Assembly: GCF_049800915.1 (NCBI RefSeq)
Contig: NZ_JBNAFY010000003.1
Span: forward strand, 62,001-126,000
Length of the DNA stretch: 64,000 bases
Direction of reading: 5' to 3'
Source: Amaricoccus macauensis_A
Lineage (GTDB): Bacteria > Pseudomonadota > Alphaproteobacteria > Rhodobacterales > Rhodobacteraceae
The notes beneath the pieces were generated by a model. The model was not told the DNA's origin and ran no database searches. It worked only from the letters and a program-made list of their open reading frames with translations. The position numbers and the translations under genes are program-made. Shown piece after piece: positions 55,958-64,000 of the stretch (its first letter is position 1; every line of letters begins with the position of its first letter).

Positions 55958-58360
55958 TCAGGCCCTCAACCGCTCGATGGCCATGAGCACCCGCTCAGGC
56001 GTCGCCGGCGCATCGAGCCGCGGACAACTCTTGTAATTCGCAACGCTCGCCACCGCATGGGAAAGCGCTTCGAACACCGAAATTCCCAGCATGAAGGGCG
56101 GCTCGCCCACGGCCTTTGAGCGCTTGATCGTCCGCTCCTTGTTCTCCGACCACTCCGCCAGCGCCACGTTGAAGACGCGCGGGCAATCCGAGGCAAGCGG
56201 GATCTTGTAGGTGGATGGCGCATGAGTGCGCAGTTGCCCCTTGTCATCCCACCACAACTCCTCGGTGGTGAGCCATCCCATGCCTTGGACGAAGGCTCCC
56301 TCGACCTGACCCTTGTCCAGGATCGGGTTCAGCGATTTGCCCACGTCATGCAGGATATCGGTGCGCTCGACCCGGTATTCGCCGGTGAGCGTATCGACGG
56401 ACACCTCCGAGCACGCCGCGCCATAGGCATAGTAGTAGAAGGGCCGCCCCTTGCCCGTCGCCCGGTCCCAGTGGATTTTGGGCGTCTTGTAGAACCCGGC
56501 GGCCGAGAGATGCACCCGCGCCATGTAGGCCTCACGGATGAAATCGGCGAAGGGAATGGTCTCCTCCCCAATCTGCACCGCATTGGCGACGAAACGCACG
56601 TTCTCCGCAGTGGTCTGCCAGCGCTCGGCGGCAAAATCGATCAGCCGCGCCTTGATCTGAAGCGCCGCGTCCTGCGCCGCCATGCCGTTGAGATCGGAAC
56701 CGGAAGAGGCCGCCGTGGCGGAGGTGTTGGGCACCTTCTCCGTGGTGGTCTTGGAGATCTTGATCCGGTCGAAATCGACCTGAAGCTCGTCGGCCACCAC
56801 CTGCGCGACCTTGGTGTTGAGCCCCTGCCCCATCTCCGTACCGCCATGGTTGAGATGGATCGAGCCGTCGGAATAGATGTGCAGCAGCGCACCCGCCTGG
56901 TTGTACCAGGTGGCCGTGAAGGATATCCCAAACTTCACCGGCGTCAGCGCGATGCCCTTGCGCACAACCCCGCCCTTCGCGTTCCACTCCAGAACGGCCT
57001 TCCGCCGCGCCTGATAATCCGCACTCTCCTCCAGCTCCGCGACGATCCGCGGCGCGATATTGTCCTCGACCGTCTGGTGATAGGGCGTCACATCGCGCCC
57101 GTCGTCCGAACTGCCGTAGAAGTTGCGCTTGCGGATTTCCAGGCTGTCCACGCCCCGGTGATAGGCGATCTCCTCCATGATACGTTCCGCCGCGATCACA
57201 CCCTGCGGTCCGCCGAAGCCCCGAAACGCGGTGTTCGACACCGTGTTGGTCTTCATCGGATGCGAGTTCAGCAGAACGTTCGGGTAGTAGTAGGCGTTGT
57301 CGGCGTGAAAGAGCGCCCGATCCGTTACCGGCCCCGAAAGGTCGGAGGAAAAACCGCAGCGCGCGGCGAACTCGCCGGTCATCGCCTCGATCCGCCCCTC
57401 GTCGTCGAACCCTACCTCGTAGTCGATCACGAAATCATGCCGCTTTCCCGTGGCGCTCATGTCGTCGTCGCGGTCGGGCCGGATCTTCACCGCGCGGTTC
57501 CACTTCTTCGCCGCTATCGCCGCGACCGAGCAGAACAGGTTCATCTGGGTTTCCTTGCCCCCGAAGCCCCCCCCCATGCGCCGCACGTTGATCGTGACCG
57601 CATTCGACGGCACGCCCAGAACATGCGCGACCATGTGCTGCGCCTCGCTCGGATGCTGGGTCGAGGAATGCACCGTGACATCCTCGTCCTCGCCCGGAAT
57701 GGCGAAGGCGATATGACCCTCCAGATACATGTGATCCTGCCCGCCGATCTTGAGCTTGCCCTTGATCCGGTGCTTGGCTGCCTTCATCGCGTCCGGTGCA
57801 TCGCCGCGCTTGAGCGTCAGGGGCGGTGTTACATAGCCCATATCGGCGGCCTGTGCGGCCTCCGGATCGAGCGCATGCGGCAGGTCCTCGTAGGTCACCT
57901 TCGCCAGCGTCGCGGCCCGGCGCGCGGCATCGCGGGTTTCGGCCACCACCGCGAACATGGGCTGGCCCCAGAACTCGACCTTTTCCGTCGCGAAGATCGG
58001 CTCGTCATGACGTCCGGTCGGCGAGACATCGTTCACGCCCGGAATGTCATCCGCCGTCAGCACGCCGACGACACCCGGCGCGGCCTTCACCGCTTCGAGA
58101 TCCACCGCGACGATCTTCGCATGGGCCCGCGTGGAAAGCCCAAGATAGGCGTGCAGCGTGCCCGCAGGCTCCGCAATATCGTCGCAATATTCCGCCCGGC
58201 CAGTGACATGCTTGATCGCGCTGTCATGGCGCAGGTCGGTATGAACCCCGCCCCGGATCGGACCGCCATCCCGCTCGGCCCGCGCGAGCTTCTGTGCCAC
58301 GGGCGGGTCCTTGCGCTTGTCGGTGTCGAGAGGAGCGTCGATGATGTCTTCCTTGCCCAT
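55958..58360 (-). CDS. xdhB: Xanthine dehydrogenase molybdopterin subunit XdhB
   Basis: 800 residues. Two-subunit bacterial XDH large chain. Key motifs GQDHMYLEGH, MGGGFGGKET, NTAFRGFGGPQG, GGTEMGQGLNTK, and the C-terminal VGEPPFMLG with the catalytic Glu of GEPP. Oxidises hypoxanthine to xanthine to urate. Of several starts, the ATG at 58360 has AGGAGG at 6-base spacing. Overlaps neither neighbour; xdhA ends 11 bases before. Confidence 0.95.
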   Translation of the reverse strand: MGKEDIIDAPLDTDKRKDPPVAQKLARAERDGGPIRGGVHTDLRHDSAIKHVTGRAEYCDDIAEPAGTLHAYLGLSTRAHAKIVAVDLEAVKAAPGVVGVLTADDIPGVNDVSPTGRHDEPIFATEKVEFWGQPMFAVVAETRDAARRAATLAKVTYEDLPHALDPEAAQAADMGYVTPPLTLKRGDAPDAMKAAKHRIKGKLKIGGQDHMYLEGHIAFAIPGEDEDVTVHSSTQHPSEAQHMVAHVLGVPSNAVTINVRRMGGGFGGKETQMNLFCSVAAIAAKKWNRAVKIRPDRDDDMSATGKRHDFVIDYEVGFDDEGRIEAMTGEFAARCGFSSDLSGPVTDRALFHADNAYYYPNVLLNSHPMKTNTVSNTAFRGFGGPQGVIAAERIMEEIAYHRGVDSLEIRKRNFYGSSDDGRDVTPYHQTVEDNIAPRIVAELEESADYQARRKAVLEWNAKGGVVRKGIALTPVKFGISFTATWYNQAGALLHIYSDGSIHLNHGGTEMGQGLNTKVAQVVADELQVDFDRIKISKTTTEKVPNTSATAASSGSDLNGMAAQDAALQIKARLIDFAAERWQTTAENVRFVANAVQIGEETIPFADFIREAYMARVHLSAAGFYKTPKIHWDRATGKGRPFYYYAYGAACSEVSVDTLTGEYRVERTDILHDVGKSLNPILDKGQVEGAFVQGMGWLTTEELWWDDKGQLRTHAPSTYKIPLASDCPRVFNVALAEWSENKERTIKRSKAVGEPPFMLGISVFEALSHAVASVANYKSCPRLDAPATPERVLMAIERLRA

Positions 58361-58371
58361 GTCCATCCTCC

Positions 58372-59829
58372 TCATGCACTCAGCCGCACGGGCGCGTCGC
58401 CGCCCTGCTGTTCGAGCCAGAACCGCCGAAACAGGTTCTTCGCCACCTGCAAGCGGTAATCCGAAGAGGCCCGCCAATCGCTCAGCGGCGTGAAGTCCTC
58501 TCCAAGCTGCGCGGCGGCGGCCAGAACCGACGCCTCGCTCCAGGCGGACCCCACCAATGCCGCCTCTGCCTGGGCGGCCCGCTTCGGCGTCGCCGCCATG
58601 CCACCGAAGGCAATGCGTGCCTCCGTCACCACGCCATTCGCGACCGTGATGTTGAACGCCGCGCAAACCGAGGAGATATCCTCGTCCCGGCGCTTCGAGA
58701 TCTTGTAGGCGGCATGCAGCGCGTCAGCCTTCGCACGCGGCACGCTGATACTCTCGAGGAACTCGCCTTCGAGCCGGTCCTGCTTGCCATAGGCGATGAA
58801 GAAATCCTCGATCGGCAGGGTCCGCCGCTCGCCCCCCCGGCGCAAGGTTATGGTAGCCCCCAACGCGATCAGGACGGGAGGCGTATCCCCGATGGGTGAG
58901 CCATTGGCCACATTCCCGCCGATGGTACCCATGTTGCGGATCTGCCAGCCGGCAATCCGGTCCCAGAACTCGGCCAGATGCGGGTATTCCCCGGCCATCG
59001 CTTCCCGGCTGCCGGTGTAGCTCACGCCGGCTCCGATCTCGATGGCCGTGCCGGTCACCTCCAGGCGCCGCAAACCGTCCAGATGTCCGAGGAAGACCAC
59101 CGGCGAAATGTCCCGCAGGAACTTCGTCACCCAGAGCCCCACGTCGGTTGCTCCCGCAACCATCGTGGCACCCGGCACCTCGAGGAGTACATCGGCCAGA
59201 TCGTCGACCGAGGCCGGCAGGATGCAGCGACTTCCCCCCTTTTCCACCATGACCCGCTGCCCGTCCTGCAAGCCCAAGAGCCGCGCCGTCATCGCATCGC
59301 GCTCGCGGGTCAGCGCATCCTCGGCCGGACTTCCAAGTGCGGTCGCAGCCTTTGCCGCGCGGATGATCGGCTCGTAGCCGGTGCAGCGGCAGAGATTGCC
59401 CTGAATCGCGGTTTCGATCTCGGCATGTGTCGGGTCCGGGTTGCCCATCCAGAGCGCATAGAGCGACATGACGAATCCCGGCGTACAGAACCCGCACTGG
59501 CTGCCATGATGCTCGACCATCGCCTGCTGAACCGGATGCAGCCGCCCGTCCGGCCCTGAAAGATGCTCCACCGAAACCACGTGGCAGGCATCGAGAGAGG
59601 CCAGCAGCCGGATGCAGGCATTCACCGGCTCGTAGTGAAGACTTCCCTCCTGAAGCCGCCCGACCAGAACCGTGCAGGCACCGCAGTCGCCTTCCGCGCA
59701 TCCTTCCTTGGTGCCGGTCAGGCGGCGCTCGATCCGAAGGAAATCGAGCAGCGTGTCACTGGCACCGACGCTGTCCAGCGTGATGTCGCGGTCATTCAGA
59801 ATGAAGCGGATATGCGATCTCGATGTCAT
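58372..59829 (-). CDS. xdhA: Xanthine dehydrogenase FeS/FAD subunit XdhA
   Basis: 485 residues. N-terminal [2Fe-2S] domain with C44, C49, C52 (GCAEGDCGACTV); second cluster CGFCTPGFVMS and CRCTGYEPI; FAD domain from about 190 (GATDVGLWV, GTIGGNVANGSPIGDTPP). Passes electrons from the Mo site to NAD+. The ATG at 59829 has a GGGAGG site; the longer frame is rejected. Confidence 0.95.
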   Translation of the reverse strand: MTSRSHIRFILNDRDITLDSVGASDTLLDFLRIERRLTGTKEGCAEGDCGACTVLVGRLQEGSLHYEPVNACIRLLASLDACHVVSVEHLSGPDGRLHPVQQAMVEHHGSQCGFCTPGFVMSLYALWMGNPDPTHAEIETAIQGNLCRCTGYEPIIRAAKAATALGSPAEDALTRERDAMTARLLGLQDGQRVMVEKGGSRCILPASVDDLADVLLEVPGATMVAGATDVGLWVTKFLRDISPVVFLGHLDGLRRLEVTGTAIEIGAGVSYTGSREAMAGEYPHLAEFWDRIAGWQIRNMGTIGGNVANGSPIGDTPPVLIALGATITLRRGGERRTLPIEDFFIAYGKQDRLEGEFLESISVPRAKADALHAAYKISKRRDEDISSVCAAFNITVANGVVTEARIAFGGMAATPKRAAQAEAALVGSAWSEASVLAAAAQLGEDFTPLSDWRASSDYRLQVAKNLFRRFWLEQQGGDAPVRLSA

Positions 59830-59895
59830 CTGGCCTCCCTGTGTCGCAATCGGGAACTGGCGACGCTCTGATAATGCCTGATCCAATGCTCCCAA

Positions 59896-59914
59896 AATAC
59901 GGGGTATTCGGATA
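59896..59914. promoter_or_regulatory. AATAC-GGG-GTATT palindrome and TATTCGGATA element (copy 2)
   Basis: AATACGGGGTATT (59896-59908) is an inverted repeat with a 3-base spacer and overlaps TATTCGGATA (59905-59914), identical in reverse complement to the site at 40788-40797. Located in the 122-base divergent region between xdhA and the second LysR gene. Probable LysR site. Confidence 0.55.
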
Positions 59915-59951
59915 AGCTTTTTCAACGATTCGTAGACAATCGGAGAAACCG

Positions 59952-60857
59952 ATGCCTTATCTCGACAGCCTGCGCGTTTTTGTCCGGGTGGTCGAGCTTG
60001 GCAGCATCACTGCGGGCGGCCGGGACCTCAGAATGACGCCTGCGGTGGCAAGCAAGCGGATAAAAGAGCTCGAACGGCGCTTAAATGTGCGTTTGTTCAA
60101 TCGAACGACGCGCAAACTTACCCCCACCGAGATCGGCCATGCCTTCTACGAACACGCCCGCCAGGTGGTCCAATCGCTCGAAGATGCCGAAGCCGCGGTC
60201 TCGAACTTCTCGCTGCAGCCCCGTGGCGCGGTGCAGGTCACGGCCCCCCTGGGTGTGGGCAAACGGATCATTGCGCCGTTGATCCCGGATTTCGTCGATC
60301 TCTACCCGGAGGTCTCGGTGCGCCTGCGGCTTTCCGACCGCAAGGTGGACATCCTCGAAGACGGTCTCGATGTCGCCTTCTTTGTCGGACGCCCGCCGGA
60401 TTCGAACCTAAAGCTTCGCAAGATCATCGACACCCCTCGGGTGCTTTGCGCCGCCCCGGCCTATCTCGAGCGTTTCGGCACACCCCGAACACCGTCGGAA
60501 TTGCAACGCCACAACTGCCTCCTGTTACGGTATCCTCGGTCGCCAGAATGGTTCTGGACCCTTGCCACGAAGGATGGCCCCCTCAAGGTCGAGGTCTCGG
60601 GCAGCTACGATTCCGATGACGGCGACGTGCTGACCGACTGGGCGCTCGCGGGCCGGGGTATCATCAACAAGCCACGCTTCGACATTGCCCATCACCTCGC
60701 CCGCGGCACGCTAGTGGAGGTCATGCAGGACGCGCCCCCCGAGCCCGCGCTTTTCGGCTGTCTCTATCCCCACCGCCGCCTTCAGGACAGCAAGGTCCGG
60801 CTCCTGATCGACTACGTGCTGGACCGCTGCCGCGAGCTGCCGATCATCTCGTCCTGA
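59952..60857 (+). CDS. LysR-family regulator of the xanthine branch
   Basis: 301 residues. HTH (PYLDSLRVFVRVVELGSITAGGRDLRMTPAVASKRIKELERRLNVRLFNRTTRKLTPTE) and effector domain; paralogue of the protein at 40798. Divergent from xdhA. GGAG ribosome site. Likely activates or represses xdh in response to a purine. Confidence 0.93.
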   Translation: MPYLDSLRVFVRVVELGSITAGGRDLRMTPAVASKRIKELERRLNVRLFNRTTRKLTPTEIGHAFYEHARQVVQSLEDAEAAVSNFSLQPRGAVQVTAPLGVGKRIIAPLIPDFVDLYPEVSVRLRLSDRKVDILEDGLDVAFFVGRPPDSNLKLRKIIDTPRVLCAAPAYLERFGTPRTPSELQRHNCLLLRYPRSPEWFWTLATKDGPLKVEVSGSYDSDDGDVLTDWALAGRGIINKPRFDIAHHLARGTLVEVMQDAPPEPALFGCLYPHRRLQDSKVRLLIDYVLDRCRELPIISS

Positions 60858-61038
60858 TCTCACCCCCCGATACGCCACGGGATCGACCGCCCTCCCGAGG
60901 GTCCGGCTTCCTCGGCCTGCACTCTCCCGTGCAAAGCCGGTTTACGAGGCCATCATACTAGTATATCAGTTCTGGATTATGGGATACCAGTAGACAAGTA
61001 TCCAATCGGATTTCGTGACCCGTTAAACGGAGCAAGAC
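60858..61038. promoter_or_regulatory. Region upstream of the GntR gene with palindromes
   Basis: Perfect palindrome ATACTAGTAT (60955-60964) and an inverted repeat GGATAC-N10-GTATCC (60982-61003). Both carry ATAC/GTAT arms, so they may be sites for the GntR regulator that follows. Confidence 0.45.
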
Positions 61039-61806
61039 TTGCTGAAACGTCTGCCAGAAATGCCGCATTCCCGGACTGCGACACGCTCCGTGGGCGATCT
61101 TCTGGCGGGCATGCGGCTCGATCCCGAGACGAACATCACCTTCCAGATCTTCGATATTCTCCGCGACCTCATCGTCTCGGTGCAGCTTCGCCCCGGCCAG
61201 CGGATCTCCGAGAAGGAAGTCGCGGCGGCTCTCAATGCCAGCAAGACCCCGGTGCGCGAGGCGCTGATCCGCCTTGACGAAAGCGACCTCGTCCGCATCG
61301 TGCCCCAGAGCGGCACCTACGTGACGAAGATCTCCGTCAATCGCTACACCACGGCCTGCTTCATCCGCCTTCAACTCGAGCTCGGCGCGGTGCGCGGTGC
61401 GGCCTCCTACCCGGATCCCCGCCACCGGATCGAGGAACTCGACGACATTCTCGCACGGCAGGCCGATGCCCTCGCAGAGGAGGATCACGCCGGCTTCTTC
61501 GCGCTCGACGAGGCATTTCACCACCAGCTTTTCATCCTTGCCGGCTGCGGAGATGTCTGGCGCACGGCGCGTCGCTCGCAGTTCGACCTCAACCGCGCCC
61601 GCCATATCCGCCGGATGCACCGCATCCTGCGCGGCCCGGAGGTGCTTCGGGAACATGCCGCAATCGCGGAGGCAATCCGCACCCGAAACCCAGACCGTGC
61701 CGAAACCGCACTCCGCGCACATATCGGCGATCTCGACCGGCAGATCGGCGTGCTCTTCACCGACGAAAGGCTGCATGGGCTGATCGAATTGCCCACCCCG
61801 AACTGA
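61039..61806 (+). CDS. GntR-family regulator (FCD/FadR-like)
   Basis: 255 residues. Winged HTH (ITFQIFDILRDLIVSVQLRPGQRISEKEVAAALNASKTPVREALIRLDESDLVRIVPQSGTYV, about 33-95), then an FCD helical domain with His ligands in FFALDEAFHHQLF and REHAAIAEAI. The start is TTG at 61039 with a CGGAG site; ATG at 61060 is an alternative. It stands before a sugar-binding protein and an oxidoreductase, so it likely controls that operon. Confidence 0.88.
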   Translation: MLKRLPEMPHSRTATRSVGDLLAGMRLDPETNITFQIFDILRDLIVSVQLRPGQRISEKEVAAALNASKTPVREALIRLDESDLVRIVPQSGTYVTKISVNRYTTACFIRLQLELGAVRGAASYPDPRHRIEELDDILARQADALAEEDHAGFFALDEAFHHQLFILAGCGDVWRTARRSQFDLNRARHIRRMHRILRGPEVLREHAAIAEAIRTRNPDRAETALRAHIGDLDRQIGVLFTDERLHGLIELPTPN

Positions 61807-61876
61807 GAGGCCCCAACGCCCCAGACGCCCGAAACGGGCACCACAACGGAAAAAGAGACCGAAAAGGGAGGATCCA

Positions 61877-63427
61877 ATGAAAAAGAAACTGCTCGCCACG
61901 GCCATTCTCGGCACCACATGCCTGACATCCGCCGCCCTCGCGGACGAGAGCCTGCGGATCACCGACGAGCCGCTCGAACTGACCATCCACATGCACTGGG
62001 ACCGCGCACAGGGCTACAACGAGAACTACCCCGTCGAGCAGGCGGCACGCGAAATGACGGGCATCCACCTCATCGATGCCACCGCCGGCAAGAACTCCAC
62101 CGACCAGCGCGAAGCGATGAGCCTGCTGCTCGCCCAGGGCAACCTGCCCGACATCGTCGGTAGCCAGCTCATCAAGCAACCGGTGAACGAGTTCGGCCCC
62201 CAGGGCGCCTTCCTGCCGCTCAACGAGCTGATCGAAGAACACGCCCCCAACATCAAGGCCTTCTTCGACGAACGCCCGGAACTGCGCCAGGCAATCTCAG
62301 CCTATGACGGCAACATGTATTACATCCCCTACCTGCCCGACGGGAAATACGGCCGCGCCTGGTTCGTCCGGCAGGACTGGCTCGACAAGCTCGGACTGGA
62401 GCAGCCGCAGAACGTCGATGAACTCTACGATACGCTCGTGGCCTTCCGCGACCAGGACCCGAACGGCAACGGCCTGAAGGACGAGGTGCCCTTCTTCGTC
62501 CGGGACTGGGAGGAACTCATCCGCCTCGTCACGCTCTGGGACGGGCGCTCTTCCGGCTCGGACACACCGCACGACTTCCTGGTCAATGCGGACGGCGAGA
62601 TCGTCCACCCCTACACGCAGGAAAACTACCGCATCGGCATGACCCATATCGCTGACTGGTACGCACAGGGGCTGATCGACCGCGAAGTCTTCACCCGTGG
62701 CACCTCGGCCCGCGACTACCTGCTCTCCGAGGATCTCGGCGGCATGACCCATGACTGGTTCGCCTCCACCTCCGGCTATAACGCCGCGCTGGAGGACGAG
62801 ATCGAGGGCTTCAACTTCATCCCGTTCCTGCCCCCGGCCTCGGTCAGCGGCAACCGCATCGAGGAACACCGCCGCATCCCGATCAAACCGGATGGCTGGG
62901 CGATCAGTTACTCCAACGAACACCCGGTCGAGACCATCAAGTATTTCGACTTCTGGTTCACCGAACCGGGCCGCCTTCTGTCCAATTTCGGCGTCGAGGG
63001 CGAAACCTGGGACATGGTCGACGGCGAGCCGGTGTTCAAACCCGAGGTGCTCAACAGCGACCGCGCGGTCAACAGCCAGCTCTGGGAGGTCGGCGCCCAG
63101 ATCAAGAAGGGCTACTGGCAGGACTACCGCTACGAATGGCAGTGGACCGCACCGGCCGCCCGCGAAGGCATCGAGCTCTACGATTCCGCCGATCTCCTCG
63201 TGGACCAGTTCCTCGGTGTCGCCTTCAACAAGGAAGAGCAGGCGATCTACGACCGCTACTGGCCGTCGATCCAGACCTACATGCTCGAGCGCCAGCAGGC
63301 CTGGGTGCTCGGTACCGGCAATATCGAAAATGACTGGGACGCCTATCTCGCGACCCTCGACAACATGGGCTACGGCCAGGTGATCCAGGTCATGAACGAC
63401 GCCTACGCCCGCCAGTACAGCAACTGA
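61877..63427 (+). CDS. Sugar ABC transporter substrate-binding protein (oligosaccharide type)
   Basis: 516 residues with signal peptide MKKKLLATAILGTTCLTSAALAD. Large family-1 binding protein resembling those for alginate/rhamnogalacturonan oligosaccharides, with GLDKLGLEQPQNVDELYDTL-like region and a Ca-site-like DQDPNGNGLKDE segment near residues 191-202, as in AlgQ-type proteins. First structural gene of a new operon cut by the window end; its permeases are not visible. Confidence 0.87.
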   Translation: MKKKLLATAILGTTCLTSAALADESLRITDEPLELTIHMHWDRAQGYNENYPVEQAAREMTGIHLIDATAGKNSTDQREAMSLLLAQGNLPDIVGSQLIKQPVNEFGPQGAFLPLNELIEEHAPNIKAFFDERPELRQAISAYDGNMYYIPYLPDGKYGRAWFVRQDWLDKLGLEQPQNVDELYDTLVAFRDQDPNGNGLKDEVPFFVRDWEELIRLVTLWDGRSSGSDTPHDFLVNADGEIVHPYTQENYRIGMTHIADWYAQGLIDREVFTRGTSARDYLLSEDLGGMTHDWFASTSGYNAALEDEIEGFNFIPFLPPASVSGNRIEEHRRIPIKPDGWAISYSNEHPVETIKYFDFWFTEPGRLLSNFGVEGETWDMVDGEPVFKPEVLNSDRAVNSQLWEVGAQIKKGYWQDYRYEWQWTAPAAREGIELYDSADLLVDQFLGVAFNKEEQAIYDRYWPSIQTYMLERQQAWVLGTGNIENDWDAYLATLDNMGYGQVIQVMNDAYARQYSN

Positions 63428-63568
63428 CCACGACGCATGAACCGGCGCGGCGGGGCCATCGCGCCTCGCCGCGCTGGCTTTTCTCACCCTGTTTCGCTGC
63501 CCTCCGGCGGTCCGATTGTCGTGCCCGCACGGATGAACCCCACACATCACGAAGAGAAGAAGGATAGG

Positions 63569-64000
63569 ATGCTGAAAGTCTTGATCTCAGGAACCGGCTT
63601 TGCAGGACAAGGCCATGCCGATGCATTTCGAGGAGCGGGTGCCGAGGTGGTCGGCATGGTCGGCCGCACCCCGAGCGTCGTCCGCGAGGTCGCTGAAAAG
63701 ATGGCCATCCCCTACGCGGGCACCGACTGGCAGGACGCGCTCGAGACCTGCAAGCCCGACATCGTCTCCATCGCCACCCCGGGCGGCGCGCATTACGCGC
63801 CCATCAGGCAGGCCATCGCCGCCGGATGCCACGTCTTCGTCGACAAGCCGATGACCGAAAGCGGCGAAACAGCCGTCGAACTCAGACGCCTCGCGGATGA
63901 GAAAGGCGTCAAGACCGCTTACGCCGCGAGCTTTCGCTATGCACCCAGTGTTCTTCACGCGAAACGGCTGGTGGCAGAAGGCGCGATCGGCGAGCCCACG
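63569..64000 (+). CDS. Gfo/Idh/MocA family oxidoreductase (3' truncated)
   Basis: First 144 residues. Nucleotide-binding MLKVLISGTGFAGQGHADAF, then IVSIATPGGAHYAPIRQAI and the diagnostic EKP-type motif in HVFVDKPMTES with the catalytic Lys. The gene runs off the window. It probably oxidises a sugar or uronate brought in by the ABC importer. ATG with AGAAGGA site. Confidence 0.88.
   Translation, partial: MLKVLISGTGFAGQGHADAFRGAGAEVVGMVGRTPSVVREVAEKMAIPYAGTDWQDALETCKPDIVSIATPGGAHYAPIRQAIAAGCHVFVDKPMTESGETAVELRRLADEKGVKTAYAASFRYAPSVLHAKRLVAEGAIGEPT

Noticed and set aside
56222..58459. 745-residue open frame antisense to xdhB
   Set aside because: Shadow of XdhB, which has all catalytic motifs; antisense product is Arg/His-rich without family match.

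Overview
This is a high-GC window from an alphaproteobacterium, almost certainly Rhodobacterales (roseobacter/Rhodobacteraceae type). The evidence is the ctrA-sciP(DUF1153)-mnmA block, an Entner-Doudoroff operon with zwf-pgl-edd-eda-pgi order, several UgpC/Agl-type sugar ABC importers, an elongator tRNA-Met of alphaproteobacterial form, and a complete bhcABCD/bhcR set for the beta-hydroxyaspartate cycle. No insertion sequence, phage, CRISPR array or rRNA was seen. The window opens inside a polyol dehydrogenase gene and closes inside a Gfo/Idh/MocA oxidoreductase gene.

Layout. 1-2649: tail of a polyol/sugar import operon (dehydrogenase, ABC ATPase, HAD phosphatase). 2841-4007: RluA-type pseudouridine synthase and a universal stress protein. 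4030-10264 (minus): Entner-Doudoroff operon zwf-pgl-edd-eda-pgi. 10560-15322 (minus): Agl-type sugar ABC importer, with a divergent LacI regulator and GH1 beta-glucosidase (15532-17908). 17989-19863: AHSA1/ArsR pair and an alpha/beta hydrolase with an Asp nucleophile. 20292-26736: second LacI-ABC sugar operon containing a beta-propeller glycosidase. 26915-26991: tRNA-Met. 27104-31225: glucosylglycerate (compatible solute) block, with GH13_18 phosphorylase divergent from a phosphatase and a GpgS-like synthase. 31261-32378: small stress/attachment-type genes. 32533-34911: ctrA, sciP, mnmA. 34967-39208: ExoD, M20 dipeptidase and a QsuB-type dehydroshikimate dehydratase.

39465-60857 is a purine degradation island. 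It encodes xanthine dehydrogenase (xdhABC), guanine deaminase, two purine permeases, urate hydroxylase PuuD, HIU hydrolase, a PuuE-UraD fusion, ureidoglycine aminohydrolase and ureidoglycolate lyase, with two paralogous LysR regulators. Inside it sit bhcA-bhcB-bhcC-bhcD and the divergent bhcR. The ureide pathway ends in glyoxylate and the bhc cycle turns glyoxylate (plus glycine nitrogen) into oxaloacetate/aspartate, so the island reads as one route from purine ring to C4 metabolism. This is the most interesting system in the window. 61039-64000 begins another sugar operon (GntR regulator, binding protein, oxidoreductase).

Regulatory DNA is unusually legible. It includes a perfect LacI palindrome at 15505-15516, tandem LacI operators at 20238-20267, an ArsR-type palindrome on the arsR start codon, an FNR-type palindrome upstream of zwf, a CtrA-type box upstream of ctrA, a shared 10-bp element beside both purine LysR genes, a strong terminator after the urate permease gene, and two interlocked inverted repeats at 18938-18978. 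These are read by eye; none was scored statistically.
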